Assembly (NCBI GenBank): GCA_949126835.1
Contig: OX421497.1
Location: 31,585,742-31,649,741, forward strand
From: Anisus vortex
Lineage: Eukaryota; Mollusca; Gastropoda; Planorbidae
DNA length: 64,000 nucleotides
Reading direction: 5' to 3'
Part shown: piece by piece, positions 10,558-23,000 of the stretch
Layout of the letters: every line of letters starts with the position of its first letter
Numbering within the stretch: the first letter of the stretch is position 1
Program-made: the position numbers and the translations under genes
Notes under the pieces: generated by a model
The model's input: only the letters and a program-made list of their open reading frames with translations
Database searches by the model: none
What the model was told of the DNA's origin: nothing

Positions 10558-11654
10558 TTTTGAGTTAAATAGGTTTTCTTTTTTTCATTCAAACAAATGG
10601 CAATCGTTGTAATGATTAGATTAAGTACTTTTTTTTTCAATAAGACGATGGCTGTCTACTACGTGTAATAACAACTTTAACGTCAGAATACATCAAACTC
10701 AAACCAATGAAACAATGAATTCATTTTTATCTACGAACACACACGATGAACATTTGTTAATTTTTTTTTTGACTGACACTTATTTTTCACTACTAATAAT
10801 GCTAACTGCTAACTCCGCCTACCATTCTTAATTCTTAGACTTTTTATTTGTCTGCTGCTACGTCACTTTTATACGTCACTCTCCTCCTCCCCCCACCACT
10901 CTTTTTTTTTATTCGACTACTGTACTATACACATTTTTTACAACATGGCTGCCCACTGTTTACCTACCGACATGCTACCAAAGGGAGAGAAGAAAGCTTG
11001 TAAGGGAAATATCACCCATCCATCACAGCTGGTTCTATTACGCGTTTTAAATTAATGAAACAAAGGACGACCTAGGCAGGCCACAACAACAAGAACTGTT
11101 ACAAAAACAATAAAAACAAATCAAATTAAATACAGATCTAGTAGCCTATATAGAAACATTAAACAACATCCTACAACTCCATTATATTATGTTTGTCATT
11201 GTATTGTCTCATCCCTTCTTTCACTCTTTTTACACCTCTATACTTTCGTTTTTTCAATTAGTCTTTCATTCTTTCTGTCTGTCTCTCTTCTCCATTATAT
11301 AAAACTTTTTTTTAATTACCTTTACAAAGAACAACAAGGCTGTCCATACTTCTCTCTGTGTGTGTGTCTGTACGTGTCTGTGTCTGTACGTGTCTGTGTG
11401 AATGTGTATGTGTGAATATGTATGTGTGCATGTGTATGTGTGTGTGAATGTATGTGCGTGTCTGTGTTTGTGTTTACCAAGTGAATCCACGGCTATGTCT
11501 GTAACATCGGTCACATGATCAGTTTGCTTAGACAGCTCATTTATCATCCAAAAGGCAACAATACCAACTTCATTACATGCAGGGCGCGAGATTTTCATTT
11601 GCTGTTGTTGTTTGTCATGGCCGTCGTCGGCGCTGGGAAACGTCTCTTTTACGG
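10558..11654. other. non-coding; TG-rich microsatellite
   Basis: A degenerate (TG)n tract lies at about 11355-11475. A well-placed ATG followed by a donor-like GTAAGG near 10945-11000 has no partner exon and is not called a gene. Confidence 0.5.
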
Positions 11655-11868
11655 TGGTCTAGCCGGTGATCTAGCCGGAAGCGCACTCTGAAGAACTTGG
11701 GCTCAAATCCAGGATAATGACTGGGGGGTCTTCCCTAAATCACCCAGCTTTGGTGGGTACCTGGCATGATAGTATAGTCGGATTTGTTTTGTGCTGGATA
11801 CTGGATATACAATCCAGCTGTATGCCGTGGCCATGCAAACTGGTGTACGCTGCTTCACTAGCTATTTG
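11655..11868 (+). mobile_element. tRNA-derived SINE, diverged
   Basis: The order of blocks is the same as at 54820: B-box-like GGGCTCAAATCC, the GGTGGGTACCTGGCAT block, then GCCGTGGCCATGCAAACTGG and CGCTGCTTCAC. The 3' end is lost. Confidence 0.7.
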
Positions 11869-12017
11869 AAAATGATACCGATTTAAAAATGTCTTTAGTC
11901 CAGGGCGTAACGTCTGAAGGAGTGTATCAAAGGGAAGGGACACACCGAGACCCTGTTCCATACATATCATCTTGCCCTTCAGTGGGGTAAGATAGTAATG
12001 CTCGTATACAGGCACTG

Positions 12018-12090
12018 TCACACGTTAGCACAAAGCCTACAGGACTGGACATCCAGGCACCGGGCTTGGCGAGACGGGCTGTTGCGCACA
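12018..12090 (+). repeat. dispersed repeat shared with 55723-55815
   Basis: Both places share TAGCACAAA-CCTA, CCAGGCAC, a GAGACGG block and TTCTTCCTCC or GCTTCCTCC in the same order. The family is not recognised. Confidence 0.4.
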
Positions 12091-12137
12091 TTTCTTCCTC
12101 CATTTTAGTTTGGATTTTTTTTTTAATTATTTGTATT

Positions 12138-12222
12138 TCATATGTTCAGATTGTTCAACATGTTCAGATTGTGTAACATGTTCAGATTGTGCACCATGGT
12201 CAGATTGTGCAATATGTTCATC
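12138..12222. repeat. 18-bp tandem repeat, 4-5 copies
   Basis: The unit contains TGTTCAGATTGTG with variable last bases. As 18 is divisible by 3 it gives a spurious Cys/Asp/Ser-rich reading. Confidence 0.8.
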
Positions 12223-12304
12223 CAGCATATTGGCATTCCAAAATTTTTTTAAAAATCTTTTTTTTTTCCATTTCCGGCCCATATCCTATTAGGAACAATG
12301 GGCC

Positions 12305-12404
12305 GTATTGCTGCTGAGAGTTAACACCCTTGCCCATTTTACAATTACGGTATATAAGATTGACTTGTATAAGGGGCAAGGGTGTTAACTCTCAGCAGCA
12401 ATAC
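12305..12404. repeat. perfect 31-bp inverted repeat with 38-nt spacer
   Basis: The arms 12305-12335 and 12374-12404 are exact reverse complements (GTATTGCTGCTGAGAG at the outer end). The spacer is AT-rich. The flanks beyond the arms do not pair. No TSD is evident, so it could be a tiny MITE, a hairpin RNA or a recent inverted duplication. Confidence 0.9.
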
Positions 12405-12689
12405 AGCAGCTGGTCCTTGTCCTTAGTATTTATTTAGAGAACCACTGCCACATGCCTTCTTTAGCTTAATCTAATTGATTTTTATAACAAGACACGTCTG
12501 CAGCCTTCTAATAATTAATTGTGCTTGAAGTCAGAATAAGGCAGCGTCGGCGTTGAGAGAGGGAGCCTGGGTGCTCGCTCATGATCGTTGTCAATTAGAT
12601 GTATCATTATATTTTTAGAGTACATTTGGGGGTCAGAAAGTCATTTGAAAGAATTGTTCAATGTAGCTTTTGTGAATTTTCTAACTAAA

Positions 12690-12798
12690 ATAGATTGTGT
12701 ATAGATTGTGTATAGATTGTGTATAGATTGTGTATAGATTGTGTATAGATTGTGTATAGATTGTGTATAGATTGTGTATAGATTGTGTATAGATTGTG
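12690..12798. repeat. 11-bp minisatellite, about 10 copies
   Basis: Near-perfect head-to-tail units of ATAGATTGTGT. It abuts the 22-bp array that follows. Confidence 0.95.
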
Positions 12799-12802
12799 GA
12801 AC

Positions 12803-13198
12803 AGGCCACTATGAACACACCTAGAGGCCACTATGAACACACCTACAGGCCACTATGAACACACCTACAGGCCACTATGATCACACCTACAGGCCACTAT
12901 GATCACACCTACAGGCCACTATGAACACACCTACAGGCCACTATGATCACACCTACAGGCCACTATGATCACACCTACAGGCCACTATGAACACACCTAC
13001 AGGCCACTATGATCACACCTAGAGGCCACTATGAACACACCTACAGGCCACTATGATCACACCTACAGGCCACTATGAACACACCTACAGGCCACTATGA
13101 TCACACCTACAGGCCACTATGATCACACCTACAGGCCACTATGAACACACCTACAGGCCACTATGATCACACCTACAGGCCACTATGAACACACCAAC
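12803..13198. repeat. 22-bp minisatellite, exactly 18 copies
   Basis: The unit begins AGGCCACTATGA and ends CACACCTAC. It comes in two forms that differ at one base (A or T at position 13). The order is A A A T T A T T A T A T A T T A T A, and units 1 and 10 also share a G near their ends. The pattern suggests blockwise (unequal exchange) duplication. Confidence 0.95.
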
Positions 13199-14749
13199 AG
13201 ACGCCCAGTAGTACGCTTTATTTGTTTGTTGTTGTTGTTTTTTCCGTCTGTTTTTTTAATTGTATTTATTTTAATTGAAAATGAAAGTAAAAGTGTACAA
13301 TTATTCAATTTCTATTGTACACAACAATCTGACATCGAACACGCCACTATAACATTTTAAGCAAAAGTCTTACATTCAATTAAAGCGATTTTCTTAAAGC
13401 CATTTTTGTTTCTTTGACATTTTGGAAAATAATAGTTTCATATATTTTAGAGGTGTTGCGAAAGTTCGCTTCCTGATTCATTTCCTGGCGAAATAGATTG
13501 TCAGTTTTCTACCGTTGCTATAGCGACAGTTGACGGAAGTAGCCGTGTGATTAATATAATCTACGTCACAGCTGTAGATGTTTGTATTGACCAGTGAATG
13601 AATGGTCACTTTTAGCTTTTCGAGACTTCAGCAAAGTCACTTGTTCATTACATTTTAATGTTGCTTGTTTATTATTATTTCCCATGTTTCAGTTTTTCAT
13701 ACCATCGAATTCAGGACGCACTGCCAGGCACCCCCACCCCCTCTCACATATCCCCCGATTTCTGTGCTTATGTCCACGTTACCCATGCGCACGTCTGTAT
13801 GACAGGTGGAAATGATGCCTGGAGGCTTTACTTCCTGTGGTCAGTTCTGCAGACAGGAAGTACCCACCGCCCCCCCCTTTTTTTTTTGGTAGGTTGTCAC
13901 CATTCACAGGTCTGGTGTGTGACTGAGCATTTGCACACACACACACACACACGCACGGACACACACACACATACTCATACATACACACGTGTATGTGTAG
14001 AGTTCGCACAGTGTATTTCTAGTCTAGTGTTCATTGGATCAATACCCGCTCAATTCATCACGTTTTAATATAGACCGAAGCCAGTTTTGTTTGTTTTAAT
14101 AGCCTCAAGTTCTCTCTATACACATCGTGAACAAGTGTACGCTGTGTCAAATTGGTCCAGCCACTGTCAGTATGTATATGTGTGTCTTTGTGGGCTGTGT
14201 GTGTACAGTGTATGTATGTGTTTGTAGGGAAACACTAAAACCTAAAGCAGGTTTTCGTACATATAATAATAAGACATCCCAACGTTCATACTATATGGTC
14301 ACCTGGTGTTATTCTTTCACAGTTAGCAAAACATGATTTGAGTGTATGCGAGAGAGGAGACACACATGTACCAGTATTGATCGTACGTTTTTAAAAACCA
14401 TACAACGGCTTAGGTGGGGGTGTGGGGGTGGGGTGCGGATTTTTAATACAGGCAACAATCAGGTGGGTGTAACCGGTCTCAGTTCACCCAGCATCATCTT
14501 GTGCAGGTGATTAAGAGAAGATTGTATGGGAGATACACTACACTAGGATATACTAATGATAATTATTATGTACGGTAAGTCTTGTGTGTCATATATATAT
14601 TATATATTTTTTGCAGTGATCTATAGGTGTATGATAATTGTATTGGTATTGTTTCATTATTTATGCGATACGTTGATATGAACCAAGTAAAAAACGTATT
14701 CAGATCATTTAGGGTTATTACTGCTATTGAAGGATCCGTTTATTTTTGG
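13199..14749. other. non-coding; candidate regulatory cluster and AC repeat
   Basis: It holds an RFX/ETS/CRE-like cluster at 13514-13568, a poly(C)-poly(T) stretch at 13869-13887, an (AC)n tract at 13935-13990 and TG-rich DNA at 14165-14225. No gene is visible. Confidence 0.5.
13514..13568. promoter_or_regulatory. candidate RFX X-box-like, ETS and CRE-half cluster
   Basis: GTTGCTATAGCGAC (13514-13527) is one or two bases off the RFX X-box consensus. CGGAAGT (13534-13540) is an ETS core and TACGTCA (13562-13568) a CRE half-site. All sit within 55 bp, but no exon follows that I can support. Confidence 0.3.
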
Positions 14750-14905
14750 CCACTGCTTAGCGAGAGTTTGTGTGGTTAGCGTAATGCTCAGCCGCATTTA
14801 TTCCACCCCACCCCTTCCCCAAACTCAGGCACCCATTAAAGCTCAGACTCGTGGACACCCTCCAGAACCAGGTTTATTATCCTGGCGTTTGTTTATCTGG
14901 ATTTG
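14750..14905 (-). mobile_element. tRNA-derived SINE fragment
   Basis: It keeps the CCACCCCACC-AAACTCAGGCACCCATTAAAGCTCAG block and the GGACACCCTCCAGAACC block of the SINE body. The 3' part is diverged. Confidence 0.55.
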
Positions 14906-17047
14906 ACATTAATTCCCTTCTAGAGTGCATTTAGATGTTCTATTTACTTCATGTGATGATTTAATGAAGTATTGTGTTATAACAACAGAAATCATTCGTA
15001 TGTTCAATGCATGTGTAACGACACTGGATTTACACGGATTAGTTGTCAAGTATATTCTTCTCAAAACGGAAATCCGCCATTGTTTATTGTCAACCCATAC
15101 AACAACAACAATGAAAACACTAACCTATACAAACTTTGCCAAATAATCTCTATAAAAACCCTGATCTATATAAAATGACATTGCGTGTATCAAAGGGTAG
15201 CCTACAGAAAAATATAATTGAGCTCAAGGTAAGTTCTTTTGAACGAGGTTTGTTGAAAACAACAACTTATTATTGTGATTATTGAATGATAGATTTTACA
15301 TACCCATTAAATATTTGACAGGAATAACATTAAAGACAAATCTGTATCGATAGTTTAGGTTAAAGGTAAGGCAACGAAATAAGTAAAGATATTCGTCAGT
15401 GCCAGTCACATATTGTCTGTATTATAAGAGTAGCCTTTAGTTTATAAGTGAATACATACTTTAATATCGTTTGAAGTCTACTAGTATTGTTTTCTTTGTA
15501 TTTTTGGCTTGTATATGCGATAGCGATACCTTGTATTGCGGATACAATGTTTCTTGTATGTGGCTGTATGTCTACCCGAGGGCTGCTAATTAGTTGGTCG
15601 ATCTCACCAAAACCTAATGAAATTTGTGTCTATCTCATTGATACATTGTCTGTCTATCCCATCAATACACCGCCTTCCACGGTGACATATAGTCTTACTC
15701 TCCTAATTATACACAGTCTGTCTAGCGCAATGAAAATGAGTCTGTCTATAGTCTATGATATCAATACATTGCCTCGAACAGCGATATATATTCCTGGTTA
15801 TCATCATCACCAATCCCTTGACCGTTGTGGTCGTTGGGGGGAGCGAATGGACACTTCAGCAGTCAACTTTCTCCACTTTTATATTCCTGGTACTACTATC
15901 CTAATTATACATATTCTGTCTAACGCAGTGAAAATGAGTCTATGACATCAATATATTGCCTCCTACATCGATATATATTTCTGGTACTACTATCTTAATC
16001 ATCCATAGTCTGTCTAGCATTTGCTCTTTGAAAAAAAACAATTACAGGCTCTAAAAGCATATGCGTGGGTATCCATCAGTCCAGTTTCAACAGACAGCAC
16101 TTGGGGGGCCAATTCATGAATTGGATTATAAAGTATAACTAGAGTATGATCACACGCGAGACCACCTCTGTGTTCTCCCAGTCTGGAACTGCATGTAAAT
16201 AAATAATGATCTACCCCATTTCGATAACGCCTCTTTTATCACACCCTCATCCCCCCCACACCCCCTCACCCTTTCAATTATTTTATTGGCGGCCTGGGCG
16301 TTACATGATTCAGAATAAACCCCAGCACGGCTCCAACATGGTATGGATAGAATTGAATTAGCGGCGTGGAATTGTTTAATGTAACTATCGTATGATTAGA
16401 TTAAGTTTTATATACAGTGGACAGGTTGTGGGAGGGAAAAAAATAGATAGAAAAAAAGCAACATCGTTTTGTGATTATAATAACATTCTGTTGTTCTTTT
16501 GTAGTTCGTTGATCGAGTGTAAAGCTAGGGCTTGAATGGGGTGGGGTGTCTCTTTGTTTTGTTTCAAGAAGTAAGCAGAAATAAAATACTCTTTAATACT
16601 CTTTTTGAACAACACCTTTTTTATGTTGAAAACTTAAAATTTTAACGTCCTTTAAAAAACTAAAAAAAAAACAAAAGAAAATAGTCTAGGTGGTAAATGT
16701 TTTTGAAACGCATTAGTTAGATTTGTAAATTCTATACCAGGTAATTCAAATATAAATATATCATTCTAACATATTTTATTATGGTGAATGTCTAAACCTT
16801 TATTTCTAGCTACATGTTGAAATAATGTATATCTTTATTTTCATGTTACTTTATTAATATAATATCCTGATGTAATACCCATTATGTTCGAGGTACAGTA
16901 GCAAACGGTGACACTACGAGGGTTTCTAAATCTATAACCTACCTCTCGCAATATTTTTTATGAACACGAAGTATAGACGCCTACATAGCCTACATTGTTA
17001 TATGGTGTGGGAACAAAGGTCAAGTAAAACACTCCTTTTTCAACCGA
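14906..17047. other. non-coding; degenerate ~95-bp tandem repeat
   Basis: Three to four diverged copies of a unit with CTGTCTA(A/G)CGCA(A/G)TGAAAATGAG and ATCAATA(C/T)A(T/C)TGCC motifs lie at about 15615-16020. The middle copy has about 80 bp of extra sequence. No gene is seen in the rest. Confidence 0.55.
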
Positions 17048-17280
17048 ATGGGTCAGTATGGCTAACGAAGCGGACTTCATCAGTTTCCTTCGCCACGGCT
17101 TACAATGGGATTTAGTGGCTAGCGAAAAGTACAACCACTTTTTTTATTTCTCAATGTCAGGTATCCATTAGAGCTGGCTAGACATAAAGACACCATTCGG
17201 GGGTGTTTACCAGCATTCAAACTTGATATTTTCTCAACAGCAATACGACTTTCCTCCAGCTCGACCACCGAGTCACATTT
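17048..17280 (-). mobile_element. tRNA-derived SINE, diverged
   Basis: Minus-strand blocks match the family: the CTTCATCAGTTTCC-CGCCACGGC start, AATGTCAGGTATCCATTAGAGCTGG in the body, and a decayed tRNA-like head at the right. A T-run interrupts it near 17143. Confidence 0.7.
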
Positions 17281-17296
17281 GACCATATAATAAACA

Positions 17297-17504
17297 ATAT
17301 TGATCAGGGGTTGGCAGCGTTTTGATAATAGTGTGTCAGCGTCCCAACATCTTACATTTTATTATGCTTTAGCAATCAATTTCTTGTTCTTGTACAAAAA
17401 AGACTTGTATTCCCTTTTTGAAGGGTTTCCTCGTGCCATTTAAAATCGCTCTGCGTGCCCAAGGCAAGTACGCGTACCGTAGTTTGCCGAACTCTGGTAT
17501 AGAT
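17297..17504. mobile_element. hAT MITE (192 bp)
   Basis: The element spans 17305-17496. It starts CAGGGGTTGGCAGC and ends TTTGCCGAACTCTG, with flanks ATATTGAT and GTATAGAT (6 of 8). It lies in the opposite orientation to the copy at 18177. Confidence 0.75.
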
Positions 17505-18168
17505 GGTCAAAACCAATAATTGTTCGAAGCCGAATGTTATATACTCCCCCCTCCCCCCCCCCCCCCCCCATTCTTTTTCTACGGACTCTCTTGATGTTCA
17601 GTGATGCAACTAAACACAGTTAAAACAACAACACAATGTTGTATAGTAAGACAAGAAGCAACATATTTTGTACATTTATTAGTTGTTTATTGGTGTTTTA
17701 TTTTGCTGACGGTGCCATTTAGCCTACTATGAAAACCTCTGCCATTTTTTATTACCAAAGTCAGTAAAGAACTTTTTGAAGTCATTCAGTTTTTATGATA
17801 GCGAAGTACTTGAGTTTGTTTCTGCTCCAGTTCATTAATTGAAAGGAAGGAGTTTTTTTTTATCTGATATAGCTACATATTGGCACTGTTGATTACAACA
17901 TAAGGCCAGAGGTTTCATTGGCAGAGTAGTAGCGCCAATAGGGTGTGTGTGTGTGGGGGGGGGGGGGGGAGTTCTGTTCATTCAGGTGGCTTAGTGGTCA
18001 CGTAAAGTTGTTGTTTTTTCACCTGTACACTGTGATATAAATGTAAGGTGCGTTGATTTTCTACAAGTAAGGGCACAGAAATGTGATTTCTAAAATATAT
18101 GTTTTCTAAGCTAACCAGGTCACGTAAGTTCAGATTTGACTATCTAGCTTTATGGAACTTAAATTAAG

Positions 18169-18390
18169 TAGTAGGGCAGGGTTCGGCAACCTACGAAACG
18201 CGTGCCAGACTTGGCACGCAGAGCGATTTGCAGAGGCACGCGAAAAGCCTCCAAAATGGGAATTCAAGTTGATTTTACAACAAACTTATTGCCAGAGCAG
18301 GTTGACTTTTAGACCGTTGGCACGCTAAATAAATTAGAAATCCTACTTTGGCACACTAGTATCAAATGGTTGCTGACCTCTGTAGTAGGG
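18169..18390. mobile_element. hAT MITE (206 bp) with exact 8-bp TSD
   Basis: The element spans 18177-18382. It starts CAGGGTTCGGCAACCTACG and ends GGTTGCTGACCTCTG, flanked by exact TAGTAGGG copies. The interior matches the ends of the 2.69-kb hAT element at 1281-3968, making it a deletion derivative. Confidence 0.9.
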
Positions 18391-18759
18391 CATTAAGAAG
18401 AAAAAAATATTGACGCTGGGAGGTGGTAGGAGCAAATAGCTTTAACATCAATGTTATGGACAAACACCAAATAGATAAATACATAATATTTCTAGTCGAT
18501 CAGTGTCGAATAAATGTGGTATATGGGTATCTCAAACACAATGCAAAGCGTATCTATAAAATATGTACATTATTAATTGTAATTGTAAAAAAAACAAACA
18601 ACGACAGTGCTGGGTTGGTCTGTAAGTACATACATTATAAAGTAACAAGGCCTAACTATTACATGATCTGTTGGGCATCCAATGTTAAGGAAGTACTTAC
18701 GGGATCGACCCAGGTGAATTCTCAACTATGATCTACAATCGTTGCATTAGCATCTAGAG

Positions 18760-18869
18760 TAGGGGTCGGCAACCTACGGCACGTGTGCCACGCAGAGCGA
18801 TTTCCATGGCATGCGGAAGACCTCTAAAAAGGCAATTCCAGTCTCTTGTACAATAAATTGACACGCTGA
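18760..18869. mobile_element. hAT MITE, left half only
   Basis: TAGGGGTCGGCAACCTACGG and the following block match the same MITE family. The right terminal repeat is missing. Confidence 0.75.
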
Positions 18870-19715
18870 ATAAATAAGTTTCTATCGACTCAAGTTTCAG
18901 AAACTTGCGCTGTCCTCTTTATATAACTCTCTTTATTTTAATCAGTTGAATGAGCCACTTTAAATCTTGATCACTCTAGTGTTTTCGGTAAGTGGATAAT
19001 ATATTAATCCCGGTATACTGTTTCTGCACAATGTGGATAGTCAGCAGCAATGTCACTTTCTGAGTCGAGTGGTGGGTAGGTGGTTGTAAAAATGTCTTTG
19101 ATAATTATATAAGCAAAAACCCCTTTTCAGTAAATAGAAGGAGGGTTGAAAACATTTAAGATTATAAAGTAAGATAAAACCCTTTTCGGATATTACTATG
19201 AGTTAGAATATATCAACTATATAGTTACTTCGTAGGCCTACGTTACATAAACCTCACAGGAAATACGTTCCTTTTAATTATCAGTTCTACGTGGTTAGTC
19301 TTAAAAAAAAAACAAAAAAAACTCGTTATGTTCCTTAGGGATTAAGGCAGCCATCCTTAACCTAGTTGCTTGAATGAATCCATTAAAAAAATATATTACC
19401 TTATGTTTAATGAACCAGACGCAGCTGTCATTCAAGTGTTTGCAAGGACTTGGAAGGGAACGTTCAGTGGGTCGCTATACGTGTATGTTGTGTCGCTATA
19501 CTTGTATGTTGTCTCGCTATATGCGTGTGTTGTGTCATGTGTTTTGTCAAAGAATAATAGACCGGTGCTGGAGTTAGGAGCTTGACACATTTCCAGTCAA
19601 CCATACCCGTAAACAGAAATCAAATACTCAGGCAGGTCTTTGGTTGGTACATTGTGACCTCTTCTGAGCTTCCACTGACGAGTATTAATGGCGATTGGCT
19701 GGAAACTGTTACTTC
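18870..19715. other. non-coding
   Basis: No recognised gene. A short imperfect triplication of TGTCGCTATA(C)-type sequence lies at about 19470-19535. Confidence 0.45.
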
Positions 19716-19719
19716 ATCT

Positions 19720-19817
<98 letters not shown>

Positions 19818-20012
19818 CTCTCTCTATCTATCTATCTATCTATCTTTATATATATCTATCTATCTATTACTTTACAGTTTATCTGTCTATCTATATATCT
19901 GTCAGTCAGTATATTTCTCTATCCATCTATCTGCTTGACTGTTTCTCTGTTTGTATTTCTATCTCTCTCTTCCTATTTGTCTATCTCTCTATTTATCAAT
20001 CATATCAAATAT

Positions 20013-20045
<33 letters not shown>

Positions 20046-20046
20046 C
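19716..20046. repeat. (ATCT)n and (TA)n microsatellites
   Basis: A nearly pure (ATCT)n run at about 19720-19815 decays into mixed ATCT/CTGT sequence. A (TA)n run follows at about 20018-20045. Long Tyr/Leu/Ser open frames here are artefacts of the repeat. Confidence 0.95.
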
Positions 20047-23000
20047 AATTTGTCTGTGTAATATTACTATATTAACATTTAATTCTTTGTATCTCTACCT
20101 ATTTATCCATTAACTGTTCTTTATTTATCCACAACTATAATTTCTTTTTGCCCAGCTATTCAACCATTCAACCACACTTTCCTATAAAAATATAGTCTAG
20201 ATCTGTAAACTTTTTTCGCCTTGATAAAGAAAACGATGTAGAGAAATTAAAAGAAAAAGACCGTTATCAATAACATTTTTTATTTTATACACTTAAACAC
20301 TGACCACATTTCCGTCGGCTTGACATTTTTTATGTGCACACCAAACCCTACGCGTATTCGTCAAAAGTAGACCTAAAAATGCAACGTATTACTTACTGCA
20401 CGGCATCTTACACAACGGACTAGTCTACAGGCTACATGGGCTTTAAAGATTTTATGATCTTCCGTCCAGAAGCGATAGCAGCTGAGTCAACAGAAATATC
20501 TACTTTCATGGTCACATTTAGATAATGAAACCCAAAAAAATATGTCTGTACTTTATGTGTGTTAATGCGTTTGTATGTGTGTTTCGTGCCCCTGTGTGTG
20601 TGTGTGAGTTGTGTATGCGTTTTGTCGATAAAGCGAGCACTACGCGCATACAGCTTTGGATGGACACGGTTCATTATTATTTTCTTTTGGTATCTCACTA
20701 GCCCTTTAATGAGGGGTTTGATATTTAGCTGCCTAACCGTTCCAATATGTTCACAACAGCTAGTTAAATTGGCTAATTCTTATCAAACATCATAAATAGC
20801 GAGTTACTCAATATTTGATCAAAAGACACAAAACCAGTTTTATCGGTAGGACTGACTGGGCTTTTTACAGTATCGTGTCTCAAGTTGACATTAGTTGAAC
20901 AGCTTTGTCTAATAAAAAAAAAACAGAAACGATTACTCCCCCATCCCTTCTCCCTCTCCCTTCTTGCCTCCGGTGCGTACTTTTCTCGTTCTCACCTCTC
21001 CCTCCTCCACAATGGCCCCCAACCTGTCAATGTTATCCTTGGATCGTTGTTTATAACTTCCTGTATTTGAAGTTACCATAGCAACATTCTTCCCCAATGT
21101 TTTTGTTGTTGCTTGAAATCTCCATGAAACATTGATTTTGAAAACAAAAGTATATTGATTTTATTTTTATGCTCTAATGAGCAATCGCATAGAGCAAACA
21201 CATAACAAATTACAGCAAACAGATAGAAATTTACCATTAGATTCAAAGGTAAAGAGAAAAAAAAATGAATACAAGTGTTCAAAAATATTAAGAGAAAATT
21301 AAGAAAAAACAAACTAATGTACTTAATAAACTAAATGCAATAAGGGCATCATTCTAATTAGCATCACCTAAGTCTTATATCTACGCCAACCAATATCAAT
21401 CGAATCGATATGTTCTGTATAGTCTAGTGTTGCTTATTCAAATGTATGTATTCTTTAAGAATGGAGCCGGTGAGGTGTGGGGGCGAGGGGGATGAAGTCA
21501 TAATATTTACATTATACTTAGCTTAACCATCACAAAGTAACATGGCATGTACATGTACATTCTTTAGCATAGAAACGGTTTGTCATTCCACCCTAGCCGC
21601 CAGACGTAGGAACAGATACCAAAAAATAAGATTTGTTTTTGTATTATCTTTTTTACTTAGGAATCACAATAATGTACTAAAGAGAAGCAGGGCGTTACCT
21701 CGAAATTTATTCCCCAATCCTTACTCCAACAGATGAACCCTAACTCTAACTTTTATTCCCACCTATAAACTATGAAACCTGAACGTAACCTTAACTTTTA
21801 CTCCAAACTCTGAACTATGAACCCTAGCCATAACCAGTTGATACTGTAGTTTATTGTGAAAGTAAACAAAATCCTCCTCTACATTTGACCTACATTGATC
21901 TCTATTGACTAGGTTCATACAAAATAATATTTGTTATTGACGTGTTGTTTTCTTTGAGTTCCTGTAGATGTATTCAAGTAATCGCTTTCAGCTAAGAAGA
22001 ATTCCTACGCGCACATTGCCAAATAAAGCTGTTTACACTGCTGCAATCAAAGGAATTCATTACACTTATTTGACCTCATTCTATCTGTATCGATTCCCGT
22101 TCTGTAGTTCTTTGGTCATGTGTCTAGAGTCTAGAGTGTAGAGTCTAGAGTCTAGATTCTTGATGAACTAAACGGGAACAAGAACAAATATACCTAAGAC
22201 GTTAACAGGTGGAAGAGTAGGAGGTGGTTGCAGGGAAAGGTATTGAAATAAAAAGGAAATAGAAGTCTTTGGATCAAATAGCTAAGAATTTAAACACCGG
22301 GGCGACTCGGTGCCGTTGTTTTCTCTAGCAATTGCGGACTTGCCCTGTCGGGTCAAACCTTGCCCAGGATCAGTGGCAATGTCGATTCCAGATGTCGCAA
22401 ATGTGGGTAGGAAGGGGAGGCATTAAAACATATACCTCATATTTCAAACGGGTTCGGAAGTCACATGCTTGACAAACCGGGTAACCCAATTTCTGTCGCT
22501 CTCTTCGGGAATTTGACTATCGAAAAGCAAATTCCCGCTGACTCCAAGGTACTATTAATCACAGCTTTAAGTACAAAATTATTTATAGTCATAGATTCTA
22601 CAAAGATCTAACTTTTATTAATTTCTATAAATAAGTGCATTTTTTTTTAAGAAAGAAAATCATATAGCGGTTGTATTGTGTTCATTAAAATCATTCTACA
22701 ATTGTCAACAGTAAACGTTTGGAAAATGAATGTCCAAACTTTGGCACTGATCTACCGTGTCTAGTTATCTCTACCACTTGCAAAAATAGAAAAGAAATCA
22801 ATACAATCAATACAACTCGAGTGCATCTAAACGACAGTTTCATGATCATCTCTAGTGTTTGAATTCAGATAACTGATTGATTTGAGCATCTTTGGACACA
22901 GTTTCATGACCTATCTCTAGAATTTTAAAGCAAAAAAAATGTTGGATTTGAGAATCCTTGCACACAGTTTACTTTAATTGGCTGTAATTTGACAGGATGC

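Noticed and set aside
10945..11000. Possible first exon (ATG in good context, then donor-like GTAAGG)
   Set aside because: No downstream acceptor exon with compatible coding, no recognisable peptide, and it could be chance.
12110..12292. Cys/Ser/Asp-rich small frame
   Set aside because: It is an 18-bp tandem repeat read in frame.
19582..20113. Ser/Tyr/Leu-rich open frames
   Set aside because: Produced by the (ATCT)n microsatellite.
21725..21835. Interstitial telomere repeat (CCCTAA-like)
   Set aside because: Only isolated ACCCTAAC words inside a degenerate ~47-bp duplication, not a telomeric array.
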